From Aldrovandia affinis (taxonomy: Eukaryota > Chordata > Actinopteri > Notacanthiformes > Halosauridae): 64,000 bases of DNA. The translations under genes and the position numbers were made by a program. Below the pieces are notes generated by a model. It did no database searches. It was not told the origin of the DNA and worked only from the letters and a program-made list of their open reading frames with translations. Location: positions 1,737,501 through 1,801,500 of the forward strand of contig JAINUG010000135.1 in NCBI GenBank assembly GCA_029706075.1, read 5' to 3'. Shown here piece after piece: positions 22,439-33,015 of this stretch (position 1 is its first letter; each line of letters begins with the position of its first letter).

Positions 22439-22655
22439 GGCAGTGTTAGCATAACGGTTAAGGAACTGGGCTTGTAATGCAAAGGTTGCAGGTTCGATCC
22501 CAGGTGGGGCACTGCCGTTGTACCCTTGAGCAAGGTACTTAACCTGGATTACTTCAGTAAATATCCAGCTGTATAAACGGATTGTATGTAAAGAAATGTG
22601 AAACTGTGTAAGTCGCTCTGGATAGGAGCGTCTGCTAAATGCCTGTAATTTAATG
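22439..22655 (+). mobile_element. UnaSINE1-like SINE, near complete
   Basis: A tRNA-like head has A box TAGCATAACGG and B box GGTTCGATCCC (22492-22502). The body reads CACTGCCGTTGTACCCTTGA, CTTCAGTAAATATCCAGC and TGTATAAACGGATTGTATG. The tail has the full stem-loop GTCGCTCTGGATAGGAGCG and TCTGCTAAATGCCTGTAAT. This is the best-preserved copy here of the SINE family that shares its 3' end with UnaL2. The tail repeat has decayed to a single TGTAA-like unit. Useful as the local reference for the deleted copy at 36696. Confidence 0.85.
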
Positions 22656-22659
22656 TTCA

Positions 22660-23190
22660 CAATATGCATAGAAAGCTGTACATACAGTAAAAAAATCCAC
22701 ACACTCACACTAGTTCAATTAGTACACATTGTGCTGTCAAAATACACTGCACAATAAATATCCATCACTTCCAAACACCATGCTGTTAAAGTAAGGCCAA
22801 TGTGCACAGGTAACATCCTTTTACAACTAATTATCTTGGCGAGAGTGGTCTGATTTTCAGAAGGAGTGCATTCCCGAAACATTCCCGCATCCGGGCAACC
22901 CTTTGCTCATTGTGTTCCAGCTCGTTGAAACAGTCCCACGCTGAAAGACACCCTCCCAGGAAACCCCAAGGCCTGGATTAATCTCCGATACATTATCATA
23001 GCACGGAATATTAATCAAAAATGGCGCTATTAGGTTTTTCTGCTCGCTCTGCACACAGTGTAGCAGAGATACCATGCAAAATTCATAGCCGCACATAAAT
23101 CTGACACCGCAGCTTGCGTGGGGGAAAGGGAAGAAAAGACCTATCAAACATCAAGATACCGGCTTCCAGGAAATGACTTATGCATCAGTG
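22660..23190. other. Unassigned non-coding stretch
   Basis: Nothing recognised. The part at 22855-23130 is GC-balanced and repeat-free and leads into the CpG-rich block at 23190. Confidence 0.3.
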
Positions 23191-23429
23191 TGTCGTAACC
23201 GAGCAGCCGGCAACTCCCCCGGCTTCTGGGAGGGCGGGGGGGGGCCGGGGGCGGGGGGGGAGAGAAATTCAAAGCAAGCAGCCGCTGTGTACACCCTTCC
23301 ACTGTGCAAAGCTCCGCGCTTTCCGTCCTCCTCCTAATTTCCCCATACGCCGAGCCTTTATTAGTTTTTACTGCGCCGTGCCTCGACCTTTTGTGAGGTG
23401 TATTTTCACACGCTTCCCAGTCCAAACAG
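23190..23429 (+). promoter_or_regulatory. CpG-rich block ending in a splice donor; possible first exon
   Basis: A GC-rich segment with a G run (23233-23263) leads to AGTCCAAACAG/GTAAGAG, a consensus splice donor cut after 23429. A GC-rich block directly upstream of a strong donor is the layout of a promoter plus non-coding first exon. An open frame crosses it (from an ATG at 23180) but its product (MHQCVVTEQPATPPASGRAG...) is low-complexity and unrecognised. No TATA box is obvious. If real, the partner acceptor lies downstream, possibly outside this window. Confidence 0.35.
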
Positions 23430-23900
23430 GTAAGAGGCTAAGATAAACGCTTTTTTAGTTGAGCTATATCAATACGTTTCAATTCTAAAAAGCCGTGATT
23501 AGAAATCAGGGCACTATTCAGACATTTTTGAGGATGGCTTTACTCCATGTAGCTTCTTTTTTCCAAATTTGAAGTTAAAGCCGAGAGGTGGCCTGTTGGC
23601 CTTCACATCAGTCCTAACATGTATGGTCTGCTATGACTCCTTCATTGAGATTTTCAGCTGCGTTGCCATTTCTGACCCTGACAATTTCAAGAGTCTTCTG
23701 TCAATGAATGGCGTGCCTTTCTTTCTCAGCTCCATCTATTTTTCCCGCAATCACGAGCTAGCCACAGTAAATGATCATATGAACCAGGATGTATGTAATA
23801 TTCAGAAATCGGACTGGAGCCAAATGTGTAACAAGCCCTTGCTCTCTTGGCAACTAGGTAAATTCTGCTGCCTCAGATATCCAGCACCTGACCCAATGAA
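23430..23900. other. Unassigned non-coding stretch
   Basis: A plus-strand frame of 119 codons (23569-23928) runs through it but has no recognisable domain and ends inside repeat-like sequence. I see no gene here. Confidence 0.3.
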
Positions 23901-23904
23901 CACT

Positions 23905-24180
23905 CTGACCTCTGGTTGGAGGGGGTAGGGTCACCCAGGGAGGGAGGGATTCAGTTAGCAGTGATGTCCATGTCTTGTCACACACCAGCGACCCCCACTG
24001 GTCAATCGGACACCTACAGTCTGCTGGTATAGCGCTGTGCATGAAGTGTGTTCCTCCGACTCATGTCTGTGAGAGCTTAACTTGTGAACGGTGGTGTAGT
24101 AGTGGCAGGTGACATCACGTTTCGGAGGAGAGCACATGGTTGTCTGCAATCTCTCTAATTGACAGCATTGTTACTATGTT
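23905..24180 (+). mobile_element. Degenerate SINE-body-like repeat
   Basis: Phrases such as CAGCGACCCCCACTGGTCAA, CTCCGACTCATGTCTGTGAG and TTTCGGAGGAGAGCACATGG resemble the body of abundant fish tRNA-SINEs as I remember them. No clear tRNA head or tail remains, so the family is not assigned. Confidence 0.35.
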
Positions 24181-26900
24181 ACTTCAATACAAAACAAAAC
24201 CAAAAAAATATATTTTATATATATTTCCACCGCGAAGCCTTTCCTGGTCTTGAGGAGAATCATGGGATACGAGCAATGGATTTCCCACAGGGAGAAATCC
24301 TAAAATGAGGGGAAATTAAAGTGGGATCTCCACTGTTCGCTGCATAAAAATATTAATTCCAAGACTCCTTCGGTTTAAACACCATATCAAGCAACCAGGG
24401 CTAGGATTTACCTTCCGGAAATGGCTGAGTGAATAATTCAGCGATTCGTTACACATCAATTTTAATTTGAAAAGAAATGAATGAAATGAATCCTGATCAT
24501 GTAAAGTGCTGCTTCAAGATCAATTAATGTCAAGCCAGTGCTTTGGAATGAACAGAAACACCGTGGGCTTGATGTATACCCAGAATGAACTCAATAGGGG
24601 AGTGATAACTGAATCGTATTCTGGTACACAAGAAATATGAACAATCCTCCTTTATTTAACTTCAGAACACAGACCAGAATAGCAAGGCATATAATGATGC
24701 AGAAAACAGTAGCGTTTGGGGGGACAATAAAGAGATGTCTAAAATATCACTGATGCTATACAGTGAGATACCACACACAAAGTGGCCAAGTCCCCAAACT
24801 ACTGATTAAGTAAAAAAAGTAATGAATACAAAATTACCATCTCAATAGGAGCTTTCTCGGGCAGGGTGGGTGGGAGGGATGCACGCACAACTGAACCATG
24901 TAATGAACGTGCCCAATCAAACTGCCTCCTTCCCTGGCCGGGGCTGGGGGGAAACTCGGTGTGGGTGCCCTGACGGGCTAACGATTGCTGACAGAGAACA
25001 GCGCCACTAAAGAGGGCTAATTATGGGCTGTCGCCAGGGGGTGCACTCTGAAACAGGCCCCTGATGCAGCAGGTATCGCACCTTTGAACTTGAACGGTTA
25101 AAGACAATCAGGAGAGTGTGCGGTTAGCCCCGGCTCAAAGGGTGAAAATGGGGTCACTGCTGCTTTGGTATTAATGAACTAATGAATGAGTGACAGGACC
25201 GCGAGGTCGCTTTTCCCCCAGCGCTTCGACCTGCAGGGAGATTGCCTGATTGCCATTTTGCCCGCAGGCCCGAAATAATGATCATCAGATTAAATTCCAA
25301 CTGTTCTGTTATTAAAGATGGACAGACCCAGCTGCAGGTACTTCTCCCATTTCCGCTCACCCCTTTTCTTACTCTCCTCTCACAGGCACGCGCGGAGGCA
25401 CACACTCATTTCGAACAAGCGTTTACAATCCGACCGAAGTGACGATTTTTTTTGTTTAGCCTTGTGCCAAAATTGTATTGTATTGTATTTTTCTTATTAC
25501 TTTTATTATTTGACATTGCTTGGCCCTTTATTTAAAAAATATTATCTATTTCTTCCCCCTCTGTATCTCGGAAAAGCTGGTCCGCATTCCGAGCCCCTTT
25601 CAGTAGTGAAATGAGTTATTCATAATGTGCCCTCTTGGAAAACAGAGCAGAAGCACTGGCTTCTGTGCCCGCCCCGCGTTCTACAGGGCTGTGTGGCTGG
25701 CTTCAGGCCAAGGCCCTGTGGGAAAAGCACCTATTGACGCACAGAAAATTCCCACAGTTTGTGGCTCCTTGCACACACAATGCCCGCAGGACGACACACA
25801 CCGCGGCACCCGGTATACCCGACCACTATCGGATGAACTCGCGCACCATGCACTCGGAGAATATCGATCTGAGGGCCGTCGCCGCGGGCGTGTTTGAAAC
25901 GCGGCAGAAGGTGCGGGTTGGGGCTGGCTCAAGTTACAGGGGAGATAATGAATAGGAACAGCATCACCGGCGGGTGGAAGGGTTTGTAAATGGTGCCATC
26001 TGTCGCAGGCGCACCGCAGCTACGCGAGGGAGCTGCCAACCTGGGGCAGGTGAGGAAGAATCTCTTTGTCCTGGATCGAGCGCCAGACTGAGACGCCTTC
26101 AATCACAGTGAGAAAAGGGTGTTCAGGTAGAAGTGGACATTAAATGCCCAAGTGCAGTTTTGTAACTCTGGGTAATATTTCACATGGCATTACATAAGAG
26201 GTCTTCTATGAAGGTGGCTCTGTTTCAATCGAGCAGTGTTTATTTGGAAACCAGACTGCATATATTAATAAATAATGAGTGCCCCCCCCACCCCCATATG
26301 CTTCCAATATAGTCACCATTATATAACAGAGAAGAGTAAGAGAATAGGGTTATTTAAAAAAACATACCCTGACCTGGATTATCTTATTCTTGCACCCAGA
26401 TCTTCTGTATTACACCATGGCAAAATGTGATAATGCATTTCACAGGTTAATATGACTCAACATACTGTAACACACATGGATCCTGGTCACAGACAAAGAG
26501 GGGACCGATTCTCTGGAGACAATGTAGAGCACAGCAAGAGGCCAGCTACCACAATGACCCCCTACAGGCCTGCCAGGACATGAGCCTGGGGAGGTGCCGT
26601 AAGGAGCATATGGCCAATTCGCGGGGAACAAAAATGACTGTCCCAGGGTGTGTGATGGTGGCACCCCCTCTGCATGCCACTGTTGCTGGCCACATTGAAA
26701 AGGGGGCATCAAGCACAGGACATCAAGCACAGGACACCCCCCTTTCATGGTTACTCAGAAGCAGGGGGTGTTGACCACAGGATGGGTCGTCACAGGACCA
26801 GTGACAGCTCCCCAAGGGTTGTGGCAACTTTGAAGTTTTGGCTTTGAAGGTGACCAAAAATTGTCACTGAACGGAGGGTTACCTTGCCAACAACAGCGCT
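24181..26900. other. Long repeat-free stretch; best candidate for conserved regulatory DNA
   Basis: Apart from short runs there is no recognisable mobile element for about 2.7 kb, unusual in this repeat-rich window. Segments 24880-25120, 25150-25330 and 25620-25960 are balanced in composition, with CpGs and homeodomain-like cores (GCTAATTATGGGC near 25015; TGATCATCAGATTAAATTCC near 25277). Several short frames cross but show no protein family. Repeat exclusion zones of this kind often hold enhancers of developmental genes; that is an inference. Confidence 0.3.
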
Positions 26901-27362
26901 TGAATCAATAAGCACCAGGACTTTGTTCTAATTATTGATTTGGATATGAACTACTGGTTGCCGCTTCCTTCCAGTCTCGCCTGATCGTCTGATCTCCGAG
27001 TCTCACGCAGCTCTGCGTAGGTTCCTTTGGACTGACTGCCTCCGCCTGTTCCAGTGGATTTCCCCCACGGACAAGGACAATTTGCATGTCTTTCCCTGCC
27101 GCTGGAAGTACTCCAGGAACAACTCCACCAGCCAATGACCCGGGATCCATGGACTGCCCTGCCGGACCCCGTTAAGTAAACCAGTGTTTCACATACCCTT
27201 ATGTGGCATCTGTTACCTACCTCTTCTTTTCCCTTTTTTGAGTTCAATCCTTTGCGTTAGTTGTCATTGTGCGTTTAGTAATTATATGGTGCAATAATCA
27301 GAATTAGCCATTTGATAGATTTCCTAATCGGTTGTATTAATAAACGTTCTGATTATTGATGT
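26901..27362. other. Possible LTR-fossil body upstream of the shared repeat
   Basis: GC-balanced sequence leading to an AATAAA signal (TTAATAAACGTTCTG near 27340) just before the shared repeat at 27363-27472. The arrangement resembles the 3' half of an LTR. No start or flanking duplication was found, so it stays unclassified. Confidence 0.3.
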
Positions 27363-27472
27363 TTGTTATCTTGTCTTTTTTTCTGCACAAATTGGGTTCT
27401 GCTGGCTGCCGTCCCCACTAAGTAAATATTGGATACGTGTACGTTGATGCCACCCAAGCTAACGTCACTACA
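27363..27472 (+). repeat. Dispersed repeat, copy 2 (partner at 7871-7969)
   Basis: Same orientation and the same sharp right edge (GCTAACGTCACTACA) as the copy at 7871-7969. AATAAA lies about 25 bp upstream. Possibly the downstream end of an LTR fossil; too little is left to name a family. Confidence 0.45.
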
Positions 27473-27955
27473 TTACTGTGCGCTAACTAATAAGCACCTG
27501 TGCCACAGCTTCTCCCACCGCTCCTCTGTCAGTGGGTTACTCATTTGTCCTCTCTGCAGTGGACAGATTGTTCCACCTTCATGTGTTTTGTGAGGATTGC
27601 TGCGTGGCATCGTCTGCTCGGAGCGTTTCGAGCCTGGGCACCTAGAACAGACTGAGTGGCCGTCAGCGTCCGTGGCCAGGGGAAGTTGGTTGAGAGAGGC
27701 CCTGGGGCCTGACAGCCGGCCTGCCCGGGAAAGCTGGTGCCAAGGACGCTTCTGGCTCCGGATACCAAGTCCACAGCCCCGCTCTCCCCCTGGCAGGCCG
27801 GCTGGTTCTCCCTGGGGGTGGAGGGGTTGGGGGCGAGATGAAGCGCAAAACAAATCTCCATGGGAACCGTGTCGAGTGAGCTGCTGTGTCCTGTGTCTCC
27901 CGCGGGGGAGGCAGAGGGCTACCAGCAGCACCAGATCAGATCGGGCCTGGCAGCT
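27473..27955. other. GC-rich single-copy segment
   Basis: GC-rich, CpG-containing DNA just before the GT microsatellite. Open frames of 100-150 codons exist on both strands, explained by GC richness; none shows a known domain. Confidence 0.3.
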
Positions 27956-27958
27956 GGG

Positions 27959-27959
<1 letters not shown>

Positions 27960-27993
<34 letters not shown>

Positions 27994-28081
27994 TGTGTTT
28001 GTGAGTGTGTGTGTGTGTGTGTGTGTTTGTGAGAGTATGTGTGTGTGTGTGTATGTGTGTGTGTTTGTGAGAGAGAGTGTG

Positions 28082-28116
<35 letters not shown>

Positions 28117-28121
28117 GTGAC

Positions 28122-28152
<31 letters not shown>

Positions 28153-28212
28153 TTGTGAGAGAGTGTGTGTGTGTGTTTGTGACAGTGTGTGTGTGTGAGT
28201 GTGAGTTTGTGT
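27960..28212. repeat. Long interrupted (GT)n microsatellite
   Basis: About 250 bp of GT repeats on the plus strand, broken by GTTTGTGA and GAGAGAGTG interruptions. Alternating purine-pyrimidine DNA of this length can adopt Z-DNA. Confidence 0.97.
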
Positions 28213-28371
28213 GACTGCACCAGATGGGAACGGGGAGTGAAGAGAGGCCCTCATTCCGTCACACTTGCGCATTCGGCCCCATCTCGGCCCCCGGAACGCA
28301 GGGGGCCTCCCTCCCGCACAACATTGATGGAAAACCTTTTTTTTTTTTGTGGGGACGGGATGAGGGAGTGT

Positions 28372-28915
28372 GGGTGCAGTGGAGGTTGGAGGGGTTGGGG
28401 GTGTGGGTGGGTGCAGTTGGAGGGGTAGGGGGTGTGGGTGGGTGCGGTTGGAGGGGGTAGGGGGGTGGGTGGGTGCAGTTGGAGGTTGGAGGGGTAGGTG
28501 TGGGTGGGTGCGGTTGGAGGGGGGTGTGGGTGGGTGCATTTGGAGGTTGGAGAGGTAGGGGGTGTGGGTGGGTGCGGTTGGAGGGGGGGGTGTGGGTGGG
28601 TGCGGTTGGAGGTTGGAGGGGTAGGGGGTGTGGGTGGGTGCATTTGGAGGTTGGGAGGGGTGTGGGTGGGGCGGTTGGAGGGTAGGGGGTGTGGGTGGGT
28701 GCGGTTGGAGGGGTAGGGGTGTGGGTGGGTGCATTTGGAGGTTGGAGGGGTAAGGTGTTGTGAGTGGGTGCGGTTGGAGGGGTAGGGGGTGTGGGTGGGT
28801 GCGGTTGGAGGGGGTAGGTGTGGGTGGGTGCATTTGGAGGTTGGAGGGGTAGGGGGGTGTGGGTTGGTGCATTTGGAGGTTGGAGGGGTAGGGTGTTGTG
28901 AGTGGGTGCTGCATC
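28372..28915. repeat. G-rich minisatellite, about 31-bp units
   Basis: Units of the form GGTTGGAGGGGTAGGGGGTG followed by TGGGTGGGTGC (31 bp), some extended by a TTTGGAGGTT insert of about 10 bp, repeat for about 540 bp. Guanines are almost all on the plus strand and each unit holds four or more runs of three or more G, the requirement for a G-quadruplex. It lies 160 bp downstream of the GT tract. Confidence 0.95.
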
Positions 28916-30240
28916 AGCTTGTCAGAGCGCCGCTGTCGTTTGTCATTCCAGCGCACCGACAAAGGCGATTGGTGATTGCGGCCGGCGGAGGAGCTCTCCC
29001 TGTGCCGGATCCAATTTATCACCTCAGCTCCGCGTGCCGCTCAATTAAGAGCCGTCCACCCGAACGGCTGGTGGGAACCCAGGGCTGAAAGAGCTCCCTC
29101 CCGCCCCTCTGTCTGGAGGACGCTGATAGAATTCGGGCGCACATCTTCCAGCTGCGAAGCAAAGAAGTATTGACTGCTCACAAAACTGGCCCACCCTCCC
29201 CACCACCACCACGAAAAAAATAAAGAATCCAAGAAGCCTTATCTGAGCGGGACATAAATACCCATCAGATGTTGAAAAGAACATTTAAATTGGTCCGCTT
29301 TGTGCAGCATGCTGGTGTTAAATTGTGTCAAATTGAAATGCAAAAAAAACCAGCCGCATTCTTTAAATCGAAACATTTGAAGTAGAAAATGGCACAAGGA
29401 CGTTTGAAGGAGGTACAGATATAGGCGCCTCAAAAATAAAAGTGGAAAAAGCAGTGCCCTGTGATGTCAACGTCTGTGCAGATATACATCTTCTGACAGC
29501 TACTGTATGGGCAGGCGAGGGATTTATGGAGTCGCAACAATACCATTTCAACGAGTGAATTTGAACATTTCATGACAAAACTACTGGGAGGGGAAACAGC
29601 ACCCCCTTTTGTCCTGTATTCAGAGTGCATGTAAATAAGATCACGAAGGCGTTCTATTCGAGTGGCTTGCAGTTTAATACACAGCTTATTAGTAATTCAG
29701 CAGCACCGGCCACACAGTTTGCTGGCATCCGGAGAGAACTTGTGCGTGTTGACATTTCCCTGGCAAAAAGAAAGGGAGGACAAACTTCAAAGGGATTTTT
29801 TATGGAGTTCACCGTCAAGCCCCAGCGCACAGTGGCAGAGATATGGTACATTTCGCATTTGTGTTCTGAATATTCTATGGCCGGCCTTTTTTTACGATGT
29901 GGTAACTGTCACCGGGATTCCTTTAAAACACACATTCGGTGTCAGAAGTCCAATTCTGCTTGATCGCACAGATACACAGTGCGGTGTCATGTCGCGGCAG
30001 AAAGAAGCACTTCTCTCCAAGCATTGAATCATGTAATCAGAAGCCTTTCCTTGTTTCGGGGGATTTGGTACATTTCTGCTTGTACTGATCTCTGCTTCGG
30101 CTTACCAGTTTTCAAAAGGCATCCGGAAGGGCCAGAACACAAAGTGGAGTGATGTGTGCGTTTGGTCTTGTTGGTTTTCAGGAGAGAGGCACCGAGTTCC
30201 AAGAGCCAAGCTGGGGAGAAAGAGAGAGGCTTGTCCGCGG
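28916..30240. other. Low-repeat stretch
   Basis: No named repeat. The part at 28920-29180 is GC-rich with CpGs, and 29440-29960 is balanced and repeat-free; both could be regulatory. Short frames have no recognised product. Confidence 0.25.
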
Positions 30241-30245
30241 GCCCC

Positions 30246-30411
30246 GTCTGCACACAGCCAACCCTCGACCACCTCCTGGAGCCAACGGCTCACAGACACT
30301 GGTGCGAGTGCCCAACATCCCCAACCGCGTCTGCACACAGCCAACCCTCGACCACCTCCTGGAGCTAACGGCTCACAGACACTGGTGTGAGTGCCCAACA
30401 TCCCCAACATG
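30246..30411. repeat. Two-copy tandem duplication, 83 bp
   Basis: The unit starting GTCTGCACACAGCCAACCCT occurs at 30246 and 30329 with only a few mismatches (GAGCC/GAGCT, GCGAG/GTGAG). It is a local duplication. The three frames crossing it are artefacts of the repeat. Confidence 0.92.
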
Positions 30412-30475
30412 CAGAGCGCTTTGAGGAAGATGTTCTTCTCCTTTTTAATCCACAGTGTGCCGAAAATAGGGCAGA

Positions 30476-30735
30476 AACATTGTTTTTGTTTTGCATCCAA
30501 AATGAAGTCTCATTATATGAATAATATCTCTCCACAATCCTAAGGAGGGTTGTTCTCCTTCTTTTTTTTGCAATATTTACCAAAAACGTTACTTGTCTCT
30601 CGGCCACATCCAGTTCACGGGCAAAATAGACTTCTAATTCAAAATTTGCTGAACTCAAAATTAAAAAATAAATAGTATATTTATACAGTTTATTATTTGC
30701 AAGATGAAGCCAAATACAAAAGAAAGGCATGTATC
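30476..30735 (+). repeat. Dispersed 220-260 bp repeat, copy 1
   Basis: Shares long blocks with 32590-32812 in direct orientation: TTGTTTTTGTTTTG, AAAACGTTACTTGT, ACAGTTTATTATTTGCAAGA and AATACAAAAGAAAGGCATGT. It could be an unclassified transposable element or the result of a local segmental duplication; no end signature was found. Confidence 0.65.
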
Positions 30736-30739
30736 AGTG

Positions 30740-31425
30740 ACATCATATGTGTGTTGTGCGACATTACAGTTGTTTTGTGGGTAATGCACACAACATTAAT
30801 CTGAATTATGTTTCTTTGTCATTGTTAGAATATCGTATGACTTCCCAACATAATTTGTGGCAAATTAATACCCAGAGCATGGTACCTGTTCCAAAGTTCC
30901 TATTTGATCACAGAAGCCCAAATAATAAAAGATAACTCCCACTACCACCAAAAAAAAGATGTTTGATCTGTTCCGAGAACTAATTAAAGTCTGCACTTTT
31001 ATTATCACCGAGCAACATTCTGGCCACTGCGGAGATCAATAAATCATGGTGATGTTTATACTTATGTGTGACTTTCACACTCGTCCTTCAAATTAGTTTT
31101 TCATCCATACTGGATCATAAGACACGTGACCAAATAAAAGTCGGGCAAATAATTATCAATGCTCAGAGCAAGGTCATCATGTGATTGTAGAGACTGAAAA
31201 TGTCGGTCTGCAGTGGAAGGAAACACAGATTAAGTTGTCTATCTGACCACTACCTAACCTAACTTCACCTCTCTGAATACTTTACATCACTTATTAAATA
31301 CACTAACCTTATATTGCACCTTACAGGTACTTGCACATATCACTCATTGATATAAACAATGTAAATATTTCTAAGAATTCTTGATAAATATTGATAAATA
31401 TTGCATGTCAGAAGTTGTTGACAAT
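30740..31425. other. Unassigned AT-rich stretch
   Basis: Nothing recognised apart from ordinary AT-rich sequence. Confidence 0.4.
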
Positions 31426-31476
31426 AACTCAATGACAATAACTCAACCACAATAACTCAACCACAGTAACTCAGAC
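31426..31476. repeat. Short tandem repeat of AATAACTCAACCAC type
   Basis: Four imperfect copies of a unit of about 14-16 bp containing AATAACTCA. Confidence 0.7.
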
Positions 31477-31689
31477 CAGAACAGAAGACGGTGCCTCACC
31501 CCACCTCAGCAATCCTGGACCACTTGAAATGCAGTGTAGCACAAAGTGGGCGTTCACACAAACTGCAGCAGCAACATAAAATGTGTATTTGTGAATACTG
31601 AATTTCATGACGTGTGCCCGTAGACCGCTTACTAACGTTGGCAGAGTAACCATTTATTACACAGGGGGCGGAGCCCTGGCACAGCACCC

Positions 31690-31800
31690 GGGGACAATGT
31701 ACTTCATCTGAATTACTTGAGCAAATATCCAGCTGTATATACGGAATGGTAATACCTGAATTTAAGCTGTGATAAAAGCATCTGCCAGCGAAGTGATGAT
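31690..31800 (+). mobile_element. Worn UnaSINE1-like fragment
   Basis: Keeps TTACTTGAGCAAATATCCAG and CTGTATATACGGAATGG, matching the SINE body at 22550, and a decayed tail GATAAAAGCATCTGCC. The head is lost. Confidence 0.6.
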
Positions 31801-31829
31801 AATATGTTCTTATGGGTGCACCTCTCCCC

Positions 31830-32155
31830 GTAGTCCGGTTTTTGTTAACTTAGGGACATAGTCGCTTAGTTTACACGTCTACTTGTTTATGTATTGTATT
31901 AGGCTTAGGCATTATTTCCTGCATTGAGTGCTTTACTGCTACCTCTGAATTGTGGCTACAGATTTACCTACAGGGTCCTAGTTTAACTATGTGGTTGCTC
32001 CTAGCACCCAGGAACTGTACTTCCCACTAGGGTGGCTTTCAGCTAAACTGTTCTTGACTACGGTTAACACTTTGTTGTACATCGCTCTGGATAAGAGCGT
32101 CTGCCAAATGCCTATAATGTAATGTAATATAATGTAAATGTTATGTAATGTGATC
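31830..32155 (+). mobile_element. UnaL2-like LINE 3' UTR and tail
   Basis: The tail TGTTGTACATCGCTCTGGAT plus AAGAGCGTCTGCCAAATGCC ends in repeated TGTAA-type units (32117-32155), the hallmark of UnaL2. The upstream 3' UTR is AT-rich and non-coding. No ORF2 sequence remains, so it is a heavily 5'-truncated insertion. The tail loop GGATA is intact. Confidence 0.75.
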
Positions 32156-32159
32156 ACAG

Positions 32160-32588
32160 TGAAAATTAATTAACAAAATTAAATGGATAATTAATTACAG
32201 AAACGATAGTGCCTAGTAACTTGAATAATGACGTAACCGTCTTTGTATGCCACGTAGATGCCACATAAACTCAGTAGGGCCCCGTTTTGCGATCTCTGTC
32301 TTTTTCTTGGCTCTTTTTCTTGGCTGCAGAAAAATTCACCAGCATCCAGCTCACCCACTCAACGTAAGCACTAGGGAAAGTGGAGAGGAAAATTGCAACA
32401 TTGGAACTATAATTTTTTGCCACCTGTGCTGAGCCAAATACTAGTATCGTGCTAACACTTTGATAGTTACAAGGTCCTCAGCATAAGGCCCCACGTTAGA
32501 TTAAGTGGAATGAGATGTAATACATCAGGAACTTCTGATGAATTAAATGTTAATATTCACCTTTGTGTGCGCAAAGGGTAGTTAAGTT
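32160..32588. other. Unassigned gap
   Basis: AT-rich, no coding signal, nothing recognised. Confidence 0.35.
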
Positions 32589-32589
32589 G

Positions 32590-32812
32590 TTTTGTTTTTG
32601 TTTTGTATCCAAAATAGTCACATTATATGAGTAATATTTCTCTACAGATTTTCCTTCTTTTTTGCAGTATTTCCCAAAAACGTTACTTGTATCTCATCCA
32701 CACCCAGTTAACAGACAAAAGAGACTAATTTAAAAATTCCCTGAACTCAACAGCATATTTCTACAGTTTATTATTTGCAAGATGAAGACAAATACAAAAG
32801 AAAGGCATGTTC
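32590..32812 (+). repeat. Dispersed repeat, copy 2 (partner at 30476-30735)
   Basis: Direct-orientation relative of 30476-30735, about 2.1 kb downstream. It runs directly into the 63-bp tandem repeat at 32853. Confidence 0.65.
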
Positions 32813-32852
32813 CACCCTGAACACCATCCTTCAGTGTTCTCCTGGGATGAAG

Positions 32853-33012
32853 ACATTGCAGACCTTTGAAGCTCTTGAATTGATTAGCCGTCCTCTGTGT
32901 CTGTTTGATATAAGGACATTGCAGGCCTCTGAAGCTCTTGGATTGATTGGCCTTCCTCTGTATCTTGTGCAAAATGAGGATGGTCCTGGCCTCTGAAGCT
33001 CTGGGATTGATT
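32853..33012 (+). repeat. Three-copy 63-bp tandem repeat
   Basis: Units start at 32853, 32916 and 32980 and share CCTCTGAAGCTCTTGGATTG and ATTGGCC-TCCTCTGT. The first two periods are 63 and 64 bp. A plus-strand frame (32775-32996) reads the units as 21-residue repeats (TLQTFEALELISRPLCLFDI, TLQASEALGLIGLPLYL), but with no homology I know; the frame is probably incidental. Confidence 0.85.
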
Positions 33013-33015
33013 ATG

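Noticed and set aside
27919-29022. A 367-codon minus-strand frame, the longest in the window.
   Set aside because: It only translates the GT microsatellite (HTHTHT) and the G-rich minisatellite (PTPPTP); no real protein features.
30102-30500. Several overlapping frames with repeated residues.
   Set aside because: They are produced by the 83-bp tandem duplication and disagree between frames.
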